Below are positions 7,540 to 15,109 of a stretch of DNA of 26,185 bases, in pieces. Below the pieces are notes generated by a model, which saw only the letters and a list, made by a program, of their open reading frames with translations, did no database searches and was not told the origin of the DNA. Position numbers and translations under genes: made by a program. Source of the DNA: JALZAA01 sp035316025 (GTDB lineage: Bacteria > Actinomycetota > Acidimicrobiia > IMCC26256 > JACDBD01); assembly GCA_035316025.1 (NCBI GenBank), contig DATFXL010000052.1, positions 1 to 26,185 of the forward strand. Direction: 5' to 3'. How positions within the stretch are numbered: position 1 is the first letter of the stretch; every line of letters starts with the position of its first letter.

Positions 7540-7979
7540 TTCCGGAACGGGGTCACCATGCTGAGCGTCGCCAGATGGCTTACGGGCTCGTCCGACACCG
7601 ACGTGCGCACTGCGTGCGAGTCGGTCAATGCCGGGACACGCGGCGTGACTCGATCGCGCGACGGGATGACGAGTGATGCGATCACGACCGCCGCCACCGC
7701 GACACCCGACGCCGCGGCAGCGATGCGTGGCCAACGCGATCGGCGTTTGGCGCGGGCGCGGGTCAACTCGGGCGAGAGGACGCCCTCCCAGAACCCGGGC
7801 GGTGCCTCGCGGGTCGGCAGTCCTCGCAGCGCGTCGCGGGCGTAGGCGATCTCGTCGCGCTCGGCGCGCCATTCCGCCGACGTTCGGAGGTAGGCGTCGA
7901 CGGCGTCGCGCTCGGCAGTGTCGAGCTCACCGTCGAGGTAGGCGGAGAGACGGTCGTCAGGAACGGGGTACGCGCTCAT
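7536..7979 (-). CDS. Membrane anti-sigma factor
   Basis: This is a 147-residue single-pass membrane protein that presumably holds the adjacent ECF sigma factor. The N-terminal anti-sigma helix bundle begins with RLSAYLDGELDTAERDAV, typical of the zinc-finger anti-sigma fold. One membrane helix lies at about 84-106 and a short outer tail of about 41 residues follows. The HXXXCXXC zinc motif is missing: at its place is YLRTSAEW, and the whole protein has no cysteine, so thiol-redox sensing as in RsrA is unlikely. It overlaps the sigma gene upstream and the RseB-like gene downstream (ATGA both times). Regulated proteolysis with RseB-like control is the likely mode, by family analogy. Confidence 0.85.
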   Translation of the reverse strand: MSAYPVPDDRLSAYLDGELDTAERDAVDAYLRTSAEWRAERDEIAYARDALRGLPTREAPPGFWEGVLSPELTRARAKRRSRWPRIAAAASGVAVAAVVIASLVIPSRDRVTPRVPALTDSHAVRTSVSDEPVSHLATLSMVTPFRK

Positions 7980-8485
7980 GCCGTCTCTCCTGCACCGACG
8001 AGCGCGTTGCGCAACAGACGGCGGCCGCGGTGGATCCGGGACCGAACCGTGCCGACGGGGACGCCGAGCGAGTCGGCAATCTCGTCGTACGGCAGGTCGG
8101 CCACGTCGCAGAGCACGACCGCGGCGCGGAACTCGTCCGGCAACGACGCCAGCGCTTCCTGCACCTCGTCGGAGAAGCCGGTGGAGACCTCGTCGGCCGC
8201 CGGCGCGGGCGGGACGACCCAGTCGGGGTCGTCGGGGAGCGCGTCGGCGGGTCGTCGCTTCCGCCGGCGGACCTCGTCGAGGAACACGTTCGTCACGATC
8301 CGGGCCAACCAACCTTCGAGCGATCCCGGCTGGTACCGCTCCAGGCCCTTGCGGACCCGCAGCAGCGACTCCTGCACGAGATCCTGTGCGTCGCTGTCAT
8401 TCCCGGCCAGGCGGTACGCAACGTTGTAGAGGAAGCGCCCGTGCTCGCGGGCGACCTCCTCCCAGGTCGGGACCCCTCCGGCCAT
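7976..8485 (-). CDS. ECF RNA polymerase sigma factor (sigma-E-like)
   Basis: This is an extracytoplasmic-function sigma factor, 169 residues. Region 2 is visible at about 15-80 (FLYNVAYRLAGNDSDAQDLVQESLLRV in pieces, then GWLARIVTNVFLDEVRRRKRR). Region 4 is at about 110-160 (LPDEFRAAVVLCDVADLPY, then SLGVPVGTVRSRIHRGRRLL). An acidic, proline-rich linker joins them. I chose the ATG at 8485; a GTG directly before it (8488) is also possible. No Shine-Dalgarno site is seen. A GGAAC-N18-CGTT element ends 8 bases before the ATG, implying a leaderless, autoregulated transcript. It heads a three-gene operon with its anti-sigma and an RseB-like partner, next to tatA and near htrA, as in the mycobacterial sigE region. 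Confidence 0.93.
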   Translation of the reverse strand: MAGGVPTWEEVAREHGRFLYNVAYRLAGNDSDAQDLVQESLLRVRKGLERYQPGSLEGWLARIVTNVFLDEVRRRKRRPADALPDDPDWVVPPAPAADEVSTGFSDEVQEALASLPDEFRAAVVLCDVADLPYDEIADSLGVPVGTVRSRIHRGRRLLRNALVGAGETA

Positions 8486-8492
8486 CACGAAG

Positions 8493-8519
8493 AACGACGC
8501 GGGGCGGGTGCCGGGTTCC
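8493..8519 (-). promoter_or_regulatory. Candidate autoregulatory ECF promoter of the sigma operon
   Basis: On the minus strand GGAAC (8519-8515) and CGTT (8496-8493) are 18 bases apart, the same spacing as at htrA. The ATG at 8485 begins 8 bases after the -10 element, so transcription would start at the initiation codon. Confidence 0.55.
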
Positions 8520-8561
8520 CGGCGCCGAGGCCGGGACCGAGGGTTGGCTCGCCGGGGCGAG

Positions 8562-8747
8562 CTAGGCCGAGTCTTCCTTCTTCTCGGGCTTGTCCTCGTC
8601 GGCCGACGTCTCGCCCTCGTTGATGCCCTTCTTGAACTCCTTCGAGGCTTGGCCCATCGAACGCGCGAGCTTCGGGAGCCGCGTGCTCCCGAAGAGCACC
8701 AGGACGATCACGAGGATGATGATCAGCTCGGTCGGGCCCAGATTCAT
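8562..8747 (-). CDS. tatA: Twin-arginine translocase subunit TatA
   Basis: This is a small membrane protein of the Tat pathway, which exports folded proteins. The 61 residues follow the TatA plan: a short N-terminus, a membrane helix (about 8-20, ELIIILVIVLVLF), the FG hinge, then an amphipathic helix (STRLPKLARSMGQASKEFKKG) and a charged tail. The length favours TatA over TatB, but the two families are close. GGAAGGGG lies about 9 bases before the ATG. It is upstream of the sigma gene on the same strand. In mycobacteria the tat gene of this neighbourhood lies next to htrA instead. Confidence 0.93.
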   Translation of the reverse strand: MNLGPTELIIILVIVLVLFGSTRLPKLARSMGQASKEFKKGINEGETSADEDKPEKKEDSA

Positions 8748-8835
8748 GCGACGTGCCCCTTCCGATCCGAGACTCCACCGAGAGGTTATCCCTTGCGTAC
8801 GTGCCGAAGTGCATCAGCTGCCCACTGCGATCCGT

Positions 8836-9825
8836 TCAGGAGGGCAGGAGCGCGTGGGCGAGCGGCTCCACGTCGTCGAGCGTGGTGACCGAGAACGGCA
8901 GGGGGCCGGCTCCCACGATGAGCGTCTCGACGCCCAGCGCGTCCCATTCGTCCCGTTGGGCGCGCAGCTCGTCGACGGTGCCGACGAGGCGGCCGACGCG
9001 CCATTCGTCGAGTGTCCCGGGAACCACGCCGGGGGGCATGAGGTCGCGCATGCGGAGGAAACGGCGTTGGAGGTCGGCGTCGTCCTCGCCCGCCAGCGCG
9101 TACAGGCCGAGCGAGCGCCACACCGTGGCCGGGTCCCGCCCGACCTTCTCGCACGAGCGCTCGAGGACGTCGATCCGTTCGCGGTACGCCTCCGGCGTCC
9201 AGACCCAGCAGGTGTTCCACCCGTCGGCGTGCTCGACCGCGACCTGGATGAGCCGGTCCCCCTTGCCGCCCACGAACACGGGCGGGCGAGGCTGCTGAAG
9301 CGCCGACGGGCGGTTCACCGCATTCGAGGCCCGGTGATAGCGGCCGTCGAAGGTGAACGGCCCGCCACCCAGCAGGCCCCGCACGACTTCGAGCGCCTCG
9401 GCCAAGCGGGCGAGGCGTTCGCCCGGCGGTGGGAAGTCGAGCCCGACAGCTTCGTACTCGGGCGGGTACCACCCGGCGCCCAACCCGACGTCGAGCCGTC
9501 CCCCGGTGATGCGGTCGAGCGTGGCGAGCGCCTTGGCGAGCACCGACGCCGGCCGCAGCGCCTCGCACGCGACAAGGGTGCCCAGGCGGGGCCGGGTCAC
9601 CGCGCGGGCCAGCGCGGCGAGTGTGACGAGCGGCTCGTAGATGCCGTGGGGGTCGGCGGTGCCGCCGTACTTGGCGATGTCGAGGAACAGGTGGTCGGAC
9701 AACCAGAGCGAGTCGAAGCCGAGCTCGTCGGCGCGCTGCGCATGGACGAGGAGGGTCTCCCACGACAACGGCGACTCGCCCGGCACCGAGTAGTCGTACT
9801 GAGGAAGCGCGAAGCCGATCCGCAC
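8836..9825 (-). CDS. LLM-class (probably F420-dependent) oxidoreductase
   Basis: The 329-residue protein belongs to the luciferase-like monooxygenase superfamily, a TIM barrel that binds F420 or FMN. It starts MRIGFALPQYDY and has the typical AQRADELGFDSLWLSDHL, then LDRITGGRLDVGLGAGWYPPEY and PVFVGGKG. Actinobacterial members with these motifs mostly use F420, but the substrate cannot be read from sequence. Start is the GTG at 9825. No Shine-Dalgarno site is present, and TAGGCT lies 8 bases before it, so the mRNA may be leaderless. It is divergent from the formimidoyltransferase gene. Confidence 0.9.
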   Translation of the reverse strand: MRIGFALPQYDYSVPGESPLSWETLLVHAQRADELGFDSLWLSDHLFLDIAKYGGTADPHGIYEPLVTLAALARAVTRPRLGTLVACEALRPASVLAKALATLDRITGGRLDVGLGAGWYPPEYEAVGLDFPPPGERLARLAEALEVVRGLLGGGPFTFDGRYHRASNAVNRPSALQQPRPPVFVGGKGDRLIQVAVEHADGWNTCWVWTPEAYRERIDVLERSCEKVGRDPATVWRSLGLYALAGEDDADLQRRFLRMRDLMPPGVVPGTLDEWRVGRLVGTVDELRAQRDEWDALGVETLIVGAGPLPFSVTTLDDVEPLAHALLPS

Positions 9826-9833
9826 GATTTCGC

Positions 9834-9839
9834 AGCCTA
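9834..9839 (-). promoter_or_regulatory. Candidate -10 hexamer for the LLM gene (leaderless)
   Basis: TAGGCT on the minus strand, 8 bases before the GTG at 9825; no ribosome site between. No clear -35 is seen. Confidence 0.4.
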
Positions 9840-9860
9840 GGGGCGACCGAAGCCGGTTCG

Positions 9861-9866
9861 TAACCT
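9861..9866 (+). promoter_or_regulatory. Candidate -10 hexamer for the formimidoyltransferase gene (leaderless)
   Basis: TAACCT on the plus strand, 6 bases before the GTG at 9873. It lies 21 bases from the oppositely directed TAGGCT of the neighbouring gene, so two divergent promoters share 47 bases. Confidence 0.45.
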
Positions 9867-9872
9867 GGTCCC

Positions 9873-10724
9873 GTGCTCGAATGCGTGGCGAACGTGTCGG
9901 AAGGACGGCGGCGGGATGTCGTCGATCGGCTCGCCGTCGCGTGCGGAGCGCCTCTGCTCGACGCGCACGCCGACGCCGACCACAACCGCTCCGTGTTCAC
10001 CCTCGTGGCCGACGCCGACCAGGTCGAGGCGGCGGCAGACCGGCTCGCCGAAGCCGTCGCGCGCAGTGTCGACCCCTCGTGGCATGAGGGCGTGCATCCT
10101 CGCCTCGGTGCGCTCGACGTCGTCCCGTTCGTGGCGCTGTCGGGAACGCCCGACGCGCGCGCGAGCGCGGTGCGCACCGCGCAGTACTTCGCCGGCTGGC
10201 TCGGTGACACACTCGACGTGCCCACCTTCTTGTACGGCGAGGCCGATCCCCAGGAGCGTCCGCTCCCGAGCCTGCGCCGCGACGCGTTCGAGCGGCGGAA
10301 GCCCGACTACGGGCCCCGCGAGCCCCATCCGAAGTTGGGCGCGACCGCGGTCGGAGCCCGCCCGCCCCTCGTTGCCGTCAACTGCGAGCTCGACCGCGAC
10401 GACGTCGAGCTGGCCCGTCGCGTCGCTGACGACGTACGCGAGCGCGGGGGCGGGTTGCCGGGCGTGCGCGCCCTGGGGTTCGAGCTCTCGTCACGCGGGC
10501 GGGCGCAGGTCTCGCTGAACGTGACGGACCTGGCGGCCACGGGGGTCGAGGAGGCCTGCGCCGACGTGGCGCGCGCCGCCCGTGTCGAGGGGGCCGACGT
10601 GGCCCGCATCGAGCTCGTCGGACTGATGCCCCGGGCCGCCCTCGACGAGTGCAGCCCGGGCTTCCGCCGGCGCGCCGGCCTCGGCGACGAGCACACCATC
10701 GAAGGCCGGCTGGAGCGCCGGTGA
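9873..10724 (+). CDS. ftcD: Glutamate formimidoyltransferase
   Basis: This enzyme transfers the formimino group from N-formimino-glutamate to tetrahydrofolate (histidine breakdown and one-carbon supply). The 283-residue protein spans the two formiminotransferase subdomains only, without the cyclodeaminase half of the animal enzyme. Conserved segments are LECVANVSEGRRRDVV at the N-terminus, DADHNRSVFT, GVHPRLGALDVVPFV (His75 probably catalytic) and KLGATAVGARPPLVAVN. Start is the GTG at 9873; the first residues LECVANVSEG match the family start. No histidine-utilisation genes are nearby, so a wider role with 5-formyl-THF, as known for some bacterial members, is possible. Confidence 0.92.
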   Translation: MLECVANVSEGRRRDVVDRLAVACGAPLLDAHADADHNRSVFTLVADADQVEAAADRLAEAVARSVDPSWHEGVHPRLGALDVVPFVALSGTPDARASAVRTAQYFAGWLGDTLDVPTFLYGEADPQERPLPSLRRDAFERRKPDYGPREPHPKLGATAVGARPPLVAVNCELDRDDVELARRVADDVRERGGGLPGVRALGFELSSRGRAQVSLNVTDLAATGVEEACADVARAARVEGADVARIELVGLMPRAALDECSPGFRRRAGLGDEHTIEGRLERR

Positions 10725-10735
10725 CGCGTCGGCCG

Positions 10736-11050
10736 TCAGGCGCTCATGGCGCGCCGCTGGCGCTCGAGCGCCCGCTGGCGCCGGACCCGGCGGCGCTCCC
10801 GCTCCGACAGGCCGCCCCAGATGCCGAACTTCTCGCCGTGGCTCAGGGCGTACTCGAGGCAGTCGACTCGGACCTCGCAGCCCCGACACACGGCCTTGGC
10901 CTCCTTGGTGGAGGCGCCTCGCTCGGGGAAGAAGAGGTCGGGATCGACGCCCAGGCAGTTGGCCTGCTCCTGCCAGCGACGCTCGGCCGGTCCGCTGCTC
11001 TTGTCGGCCGGGCGGGGCCCCAGGCTCTCGTTTCGGACGATCTCTGCCAT
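10736..11050 (-). CDS. WhiB2/WhmD-like Fe-S regulator
   Basis: This is a 104-residue WhiB-family protein. The four cluster cysteines are Cys32 (QANCLG), Cys55, Cys58 and Cys64 (C-X2-C-X5-C). FFPERGASTKEAKAVCRGCEV and FGIWGGLSERERR are very like the WhiB2/WhmD group, which acts in septation and cell division in mycobacteria and Streptomyces (WhiB). A basic C-terminal tail binds DNA. I chose the ATG at 11050 with AGAGGGGG upstream; the frame is open much further, but that is non-coding shadow. Eleven bases separate its stop from the convergent formimidoyltransferase stop. An AT-rich palindrome 60 bases upstream may control it. Confidence 0.94.
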   Translation of the reverse strand: MAEIVRNESLGPRPADKSSGPAERRWQEQANCLGVDPDLFFPERGASTKEAKAVCRGCEVRVDCLEYALSHGEKFGIWGGLSERERRRVRRQRALERQRRAMSA

Positions 11051-11110
11051 CGGCGAACCCCCTCTGCTCTGCCACGCCGGGCGAGCCCGCCCGACCCGGA
11101 ATGACGCCGA

Positions 11111-11120
11111 TGTAATTACA
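11111..11120. promoter_or_regulatory. AT-rich palindrome upstream of the WhiB2-like gene
   Basis: TGTAATTACA is a perfect 10-base palindrome in otherwise GC-rich DNA, between the divergent WhiB2-like and macro-domain genes. It may be an operator or form part of the -10 region (TAATTA or TTACAT on the minus strand) about 60 bases before the WhiB2-like start. No regulator can be named. Confidence 0.35.
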
Positions 11121-11215
11121 ACGGTGCCACTTTGACACCCTCGGGGGCGGCGACGCAAGGGGAAATGTCCAGCGGCTGTCCGATTCGTCGGGACTGTCGA
11201 GGATCGGAGCGGCTT

Positions 11216-11221
11216 TAGGCT
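11216..11221 (+). promoter_or_regulatory. Candidate -10 hexamer for the macro-domain gene (leaderless)
   Basis: TAGGCT lies 7 bases before the GTG at 11229, and the spacer GCGATTC has no ribosome site. The block TAGGCTGCGA is identical to the one before the LLM gene. Confidence 0.45.
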
Positions 11222-11228
11222 GCGATTC

Positions 11229-11723
11229 GTGGCGGCGCTGGAAGCCGAGGCCGGCGACATCACCCGTGAGGACCTCGACGCGATCGTGAACGCGGCCAAC
11301 TCGGGGCTCGCCCGGGGCGGCGGCGTCTGCGGGGCGATCTTCGCCGCCGCCGGTCCCGAACTCGACGCCGCCTGCGCCGGGCTCGGCGGCTGCCCCACCG
11401 GCGACGCCAAGGCCACGCCCGGGTTCCGCCTCCCCGCCCGCTGGATCATTCACGCCGTGGGCCCCGTGTGGCACGGCGGCGACGCCGGCGAGGCGGACCT
11501 GCTCGCGTCCGCCTACCGCCGCTCCCTGGCGGTCGCCGACGACATCGGCGCCCGCTCCGTCGCCTTCCCCGCCATCTCGACCGGCATCTACGGCTACCCC
11601 CTCGACCCCGCCACCGAGGTCGCCGTCCGCACCTGCAGGGAGGCGGAGACGAGCATCGACGTGGTCAAGTTCGTCTGTTTCGACACCACGACGCTGGCGG
11701 CGTACCAGCGCGCGCTCGCCTGA
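11229..11723 (+). CDS. Macro-domain protein (likely O-acetyl-ADP-ribose deacetylase type)
   Basis: This is a stand-alone macro domain of 164 residues, which binds ADP-ribose. Hallmarks are GDIT (9-12), AIVNAAN (18-24), the glycine loop RGGGVCGAIFAAAG (29-42) and the phosphate loop ISTGIYGYP (116-124). These match the MacroD/YmdB-like group, which removes acetyl from O-acetyl-ADP-ribose or ADP-ribose from acidic residues. The expected two-layer order is intact and the length is usual. Start is the GTG at 11229. No ADP-ribosyltransferase lies beside it, so a toxin-antitoxin role is not suggested. Confidence 0.92.
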   Translation: MAALEAEAGDITREDLDAIVNAANSGLARGGGVCGAIFAAAGPELDAACAGLGGCPTGDAKATPGFRLPARWIIHAVGPVWHGGDAGEADLLASAYRRSLAVADDIGARSVAFPAISTGIYGYPLDPATEVAVRTCREAETSIDVVKFVCFDTTTLAAYQRALA

Positions 11724-11836
11724 GCGGCGGACGCCGTCGGCGGCTCGCTGTTCTCGGCAACTCGGCGACGCGACCAGCTGTCGAACACGCGGCCCCGATG
11801 CGGTTGCCGACGACGCCGCTGTCAAGCGAAGGAGGA

Positions 11837-11858
11837 GGCGATCCCTCTCGGGGTCGCC
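11837..11858. terminator. Stem-loop between convergent macro-domain and VWA genes
   Basis: The arms at 11837-11845 and 11850-11858 form a 9-bp stem (one T-G wobble) with a TCTC loop. It lies about 10 bases past the VWA stop and 114 bases past the macro-domain stop. No T-run is seen on either strand. Confidence 0.4.
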
Positions 11859-11867
11859 AGGGAGGCG

Positions 11868-13883
11868 TCAGCTGGCGCGGCGCGTCTCGCGCTTCTGTTC
11901 CAGGAAATCGACGAGGACGTAGTCGCCGAGCGTGTCGGGGGTCGTGAAGAACGCCCGTCCTTGGTTCATGCGCATCATGCGCTCGACGAAGCTGCGCAGG
12001 TAGTAGCTCTCGTCGAGCATGAAGGTGTTGATGCGGATCCCCTCGCGGGTGCAGCGCATGACCTCCTTGAGCGTCTCCTCGATGGTCACGGGCGAGGGCG
12101 GGTACTGGAAGTAGGCCTCGCCCCCTTCGATGTGGGCGGTGGGCTCGCCGTCTGTGACCATGATGATCTGCTTCGTGCCGCCCTCTCGTGACAACTGCTT
12201 GCGGGCAAGCATGAAGGCGTGCTGCATGTTCGTGCCCCACTCGAAGTCCCATGACATCTCGGGCAGGAGCTCGGGCTTCACTTCGCGAGCGACCCGACCG
12301 AAGCTGACGAGCCCGAAGTAGTCACGCGGGAACTTGGTCGTGATGAGGGCGTGGAGCGCCATGGCGACCTTCTTGGCCGACAGGAAGTTGTCGCGCATCG
12401 GCATCGACAGCGACACGTCGAGCAGGAGCACGGTCGACGACCGGGAGAGGAGCTCGGTGCGTTCGACTTCGAAGTCGTTCGGCTCGAGCCGGACCGGCGT
12501 GCCGACGCCGCCGCGCCAGATCGCGTTCTTGACCGTCTCCTCGACATTGAGGTGGAACGGGTCGCCGAACTCGTAGGGCTTGTGTTGGAACGCGCGCTCG
12601 TTGCCGACACCCGACCGTTCGACCTCGTGGCGACCGGCGCGGTCCTTGAGCAGCTTGCGGTACAGGTCGCCGAGTGCCTTGTTGCCGATGGCGCGGATGC
12701 CTTTCGGCGTCAGCTCGAGCCGGCCTTCGCGCTGCTCGATCAGCCCGGCCTCCTCGAGCATCCGCGCCAGCTCGCGCAGCCGCTCGAGTGATCGGGCGGC
12801 GTCGTCGCCGATGAGATCGCGTGCCTGGTCGATGTCGACCTCGGCGAGCTCGCCCGGCTGCATCGCCGACTGCAGGAGGTGCTCGAGGTCGTCGAGGTTG
12901 CCGAGCATGTCGAGCAGTCCGGGCACCTGGCCGAGCTGCATCGGCTCGTCGCCCGAGAAGTTCATGCTCCGGTTCCATGGCATGTTCGGGAACGCGTTCT
13001 GAAGGTTGCGGGCCAGCTCGTCGACTTGCCAGCGAAGATCGAGGTCTTCGAGCAACGACTGCGCGAGCCCTTGCAGTTGCGCGCGTTGCTCTGGCGTCAT
13101 CGAGTTGAGCAGCTGCTGCATCTGCGCCATCGACTGCGCCATCTGTTCGAGCAGCTCGTCGAGCGTCTGTGGGTTCCCCGGGAAGAAGTCGCCGTATTTG
13201 TCCATGAAGCCCTTGAAGTCGGGCTCCTCGCCGCGCTCGCGCTGCTCGAGCATGTGGTTGAGCTCGGCCAGCATGTCCTTCATGCGCTGCATCTGCTCGG
13301 GCGACACGTCGCGCATGCCTTCGGAGAGCTGGTTGAAGTAGCTCTGCAACAGCTGCTGGCGCAGCTCGTCCATGAGCTCTTCGAAGCGCTGGCGGGCAGC
13401 GTCGTCCATGAAGTCGTAGTCCTGGAGCACCTGCACGCGACCGGCGAGATCGGGCGGCATCTCGTCGAGCTGCTGACGGCGTTGCTGCGCGAGCTCTTCG
13501 ACGATCTCCTCGCGACGGCGGTCACCCGACTGTTGCGCCTCGTCGACGCGGCGCTCGATGCCGGCGCGTTCCTGGTCGACGACCTCGCGGAGCTTCTCGG
13601 CGATGTCGTCGTACACGCCGCCGAGGTCGCGCCGCTCCAGCTCCTCGCGGCGGCGCTGTCGCAGCCGCTCGAGCATCTCGCGCAGTCCCATGAGCTGCTC
13701 GTCGTTGCGGTCACGGAACCCCTGCTGGAGCATCCGGCGCAGCGCCGCGTTCAGGTCGCCGTGGTAGAGGAGGTCGTCCGACATCTCCTCGAGCAGCGCG
13801 TCGGCGTCGAGATCGAACCCGGTCTGGCTGCCGTCCCACCGCGAGTACTTGAACCCGCGCGGATTTCGCCTCCGGAACCGCAC
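11868..13883 (-). CDS. VWA-domain protein with long helical N-terminus (MoxR/ChlI partner type)
   Basis: The 671-residue soluble protein has a C-terminal von Willebrand A domain. The metal-ion-dependent adhesion site is intact: DVSLS at 489-493, Thr551 in WGTN and Asp578 in VTDGEPT. The first two thirds are charged and glutamine/methionine-rich and very probably alpha-helical or coiled coil (many QMQRMKDML-like repeats). Such proteins usually work with a MoxR/ChlI-like AAA+ ATPase as a chaperone or metal-insertion pair. A suitable ATPase is encoded at 15110-16510 on the same strand. Start is the GTG at 13883, with TAGGAT 6 bases before it. Substrate unknown. Confidence 0.88.
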   Translation of the reverse strand: MRFRRRNPRGFKYSRWDGSQTGFDLDADALLEEMSDDLLYHGDLNAALRRMLQQGFRDRNDEQLMGLREMLERLRQRRREELERRDLGGVYDDIAEKLREVVDQERAGIERRVDEAQQSGDRRREEIVEELAQQRRQQLDEMPPDLAGRVQVLQDYDFMDDAARQRFEELMDELRQQLLQSYFNQLSEGMRDVSPEQMQRMKDMLAELNHMLEQRERGEEPDFKGFMDKYGDFFPGNPQTLDELLEQMAQSMAQMQQLLNSMTPEQRAQLQGLAQSLLEDLDLRWQVDELARNLQNAFPNMPWNRSMNFSGDEPMQLGQVPGLLDMLGNLDDLEHLLQSAMQPGELAEVDIDQARDLIGDDAARSLERLRELARMLEEAGLIEQREGRLELTPKGIRAIGNKALGDLYRKLLKDRAGRHEVERSGVGNERAFQHKPYEFGDPFHLNVEETVKNAIWRGGVGTPVRLEPNDFEVERTELLSRSSTVLLLDVSLSMPMRDNFLSAKKVAMALHALITTKFPRDYFGLVSFGRVAREVKPELLPEMSWDFEWGTNMQHAFMLARKQLSREGGTKQIIMVTDGEPTAHIEGGEAYFQYPPSPVTIEETLKEVMRCTREGIRINTFMLDESYYLRSFVERMMRMNQGRAFFTTPDTLGDYVLVDFLEQKRETRRAS

Positions 13884-13889
13884 GCTCCC

Positions 13890-13895
13890 ATCCTA
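13890..13895 (-). promoter_or_regulatory. Candidate -10 hexamer for the VWA gene (leaderless)
   Basis: TAGGAT on the minus strand, 6 bases before the GTG at 13883. The GGGAGC spacer could also serve weakly as a ribosome site, so both modes are possible. Confidence 0.4.
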
Positions 13896-13959
13896 TGGGC
13901 GCTGTCCCCGCCGGCCCCACGACTCCCGATTCGGCGACGCTCTCCGCCACAATCGACAC

Positions 13960-14331
13960 GTGCCCCTTCGAGTCCTCCTTGTCGCGATCTTGGTCGGCGC
14001 GGCCGTGCTCGCGGTCGGTTGCGGCTCGTCCGAAGGCGGGGACAGCCCCAAGGCACCCTTGGCCTTCTGCAAGGCGGCGTCGCGCTACGACGACCGGCTG
14101 TCGAGAGGAGCCAAGCTCGGCGAGCAGGTCCGGCTCGTTCAGGGCATGGTCGACGCCGCTCCCGCCAAGATCCGCCCCGACGCCCAGAGGTTCGTGGACG
14201 CGTTGCGGAGGGTCGAGACGGACAACTCGGTCAAGGACGATCCGAACGTCAAACGCGCCGTCGACAACGTGAACCGCTTCGCGGCGCAGGCTTGCGGCTT
14301 CTACGAGCAGCAGGGCGGCGGCGGGATCTGA
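13960..14331 (+). CDS. Small putative lipoprotein
   Basis: This encodes 123 residues from the GTG at 13960. The signal sequence VPLRVLLVAILVGAAVLAVG ends at Cys21, a lipobox-like AVGC with a less common alanine at -3. The mature part is a small charged helical domain with two more cysteines (in AFCKAAS and QACGFY) that could form a disulphide. I recognise no family. The frame extends upstream to an ATG at 13849, but that part lies antisense inside the VWA gene. It is divergent from the VWA gene and ends 7 bases before the convergent J-domain gene, inside the AAA+/VWA cluster. Confidence 0.75.
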   Translation: MPLRVLLVAILVGAAVLAVGCGSSEGGDSPKAPLAFCKAASRYDDRLSRGAKLGEQVRLVQGMVDAAPAKIRPDAQRFVDALRRVETDNSVKDDPNVKRAVDNVNRFAAQACGFYEQQGGGGI

Positions 14332-14338
14332 GCCGCGG

Positions 14339-15043
14339 TCAAGTCGTACGGCGCAGTCGTCGCGCGCCCCACCACACGAAGCCGGCCCCGACGAGCAGGA
14401 GCTTTGCCGCGACGATCCAGAGCGTGATGTCACGGGCGAGCTTGTCGTCGCTCGTGATCACCTGCGTCGGGTGGGCGGGGTCGTAGCGGATCTGCACCTG
14501 TGATCCCACCGGCTTCTCCCCGGTGCCGGTACGCAACGGCTCGGGAGCCAGCACGGTCCGGCCGGCGGCGGTCGTGAACTGCAGCCGCCGTTCGGTGCCC
14601 TGCAGGACGATGGTCGCCGTCGCGGGCCGGCCCCGGGCGCGCAGGTCGGCGTCGTGCCGTTGGAGGCTGATGATCAGGCCCGCGGTCGCCAGCCCGGCGA
14701 CCATGCACGCGATGCCCCCGGCGACGGCCCAGCGCGCCCCGCGCCGGCTCGGAGGCGCCACCGCCTGCGCCGCGGTGGCAGTCCGCTCCGCCGGTGCCAC
14801 GGGCGCGAGGCCGTGGGCGCGCCGCTCGTCGTAGTCGCGCCGGCGCCCCACGTCGGCCAGCACCCGATACGCCGCGGTGACCCGCTTGAAGCGCTCGGCG
14901 GCGGCCGGGTCGGTCGGCCGCGCGTCCGGATGGAGCGCCTTGACGAGGGACCGGTAGGTGGAGGCGATCTCGGCCTGCGACGCCGTTGGCTCCACGCCGA
15001 GCTCGGCGTAGTAGTCGAGGACGACGACCGGCCGCGTGCTCAC
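14339..15043 (-). CDS. J-domain membrane protein with DUF3592-like domain
   Basis: This 234-residue protein has an N-terminal J domain (about 8-72). It contains HPD at 38-40, which in DnaJ proteins stimulates Hsp70 ATPase, and ends with YDERRAHG. A membrane helix follows at about 104-126. A beta-rich segment (about 138-197: ATATIVLQGTERRLQF to VQIRYDPAHPTQVI) resembles DUF3592. A second helix is at about 207-226. A J domain tethered to the membrane beside a DUF3592-like domain is unusual. The gene lies 66 bases downstream of the AAA+ gene and may be cotranscribed. Start is the GTG at 15043, with no clear ribosome site. Confidence 0.82.
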   Translation of the reverse strand: MSTRPVVVLDYYAELGVEPTASQAEIASTYRSLVKALHPDARPTDPAAAERFKRVTAAYRVLADVGRRRDYDERRAHGLAPVAPAERTATAAQAVAPPSRRGARWAVAGGIACMVAGLATAGLIISLQRHDADLRARGRPATATIVLQGTERRLQFTTAAGRTVLAPEPLRTGTGEKPVGSQVQIRYDPAHPTQVITSDDKLARDITLWIVAAKLLLVGAGFVWWGARRLRRTT

Positions 15044-15109
15044 GGGCTCAGTCTGCCGCGGGGATCGGGCTCGAGGACCCCGGCGGAGGCGCGGATCTAC
15101 CCCCGACGG

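Noticed and set aside
11132..11137. TTGACA as a -35 element for the macro-domain gene
   Set aside because: No acceptable -10 hexamer lies 16-19 bases downstream, and a leaderless TAGGCT close to the start is a better candidate.
12879..14486. 535-codon open frame on the plus strand
   Set aside because: It is antisense to the VWA gene, whose protein has clear domains. Its translation is low-complexity (Leu/Val/His/Arg) as expected for a GC-rich shadow frame.
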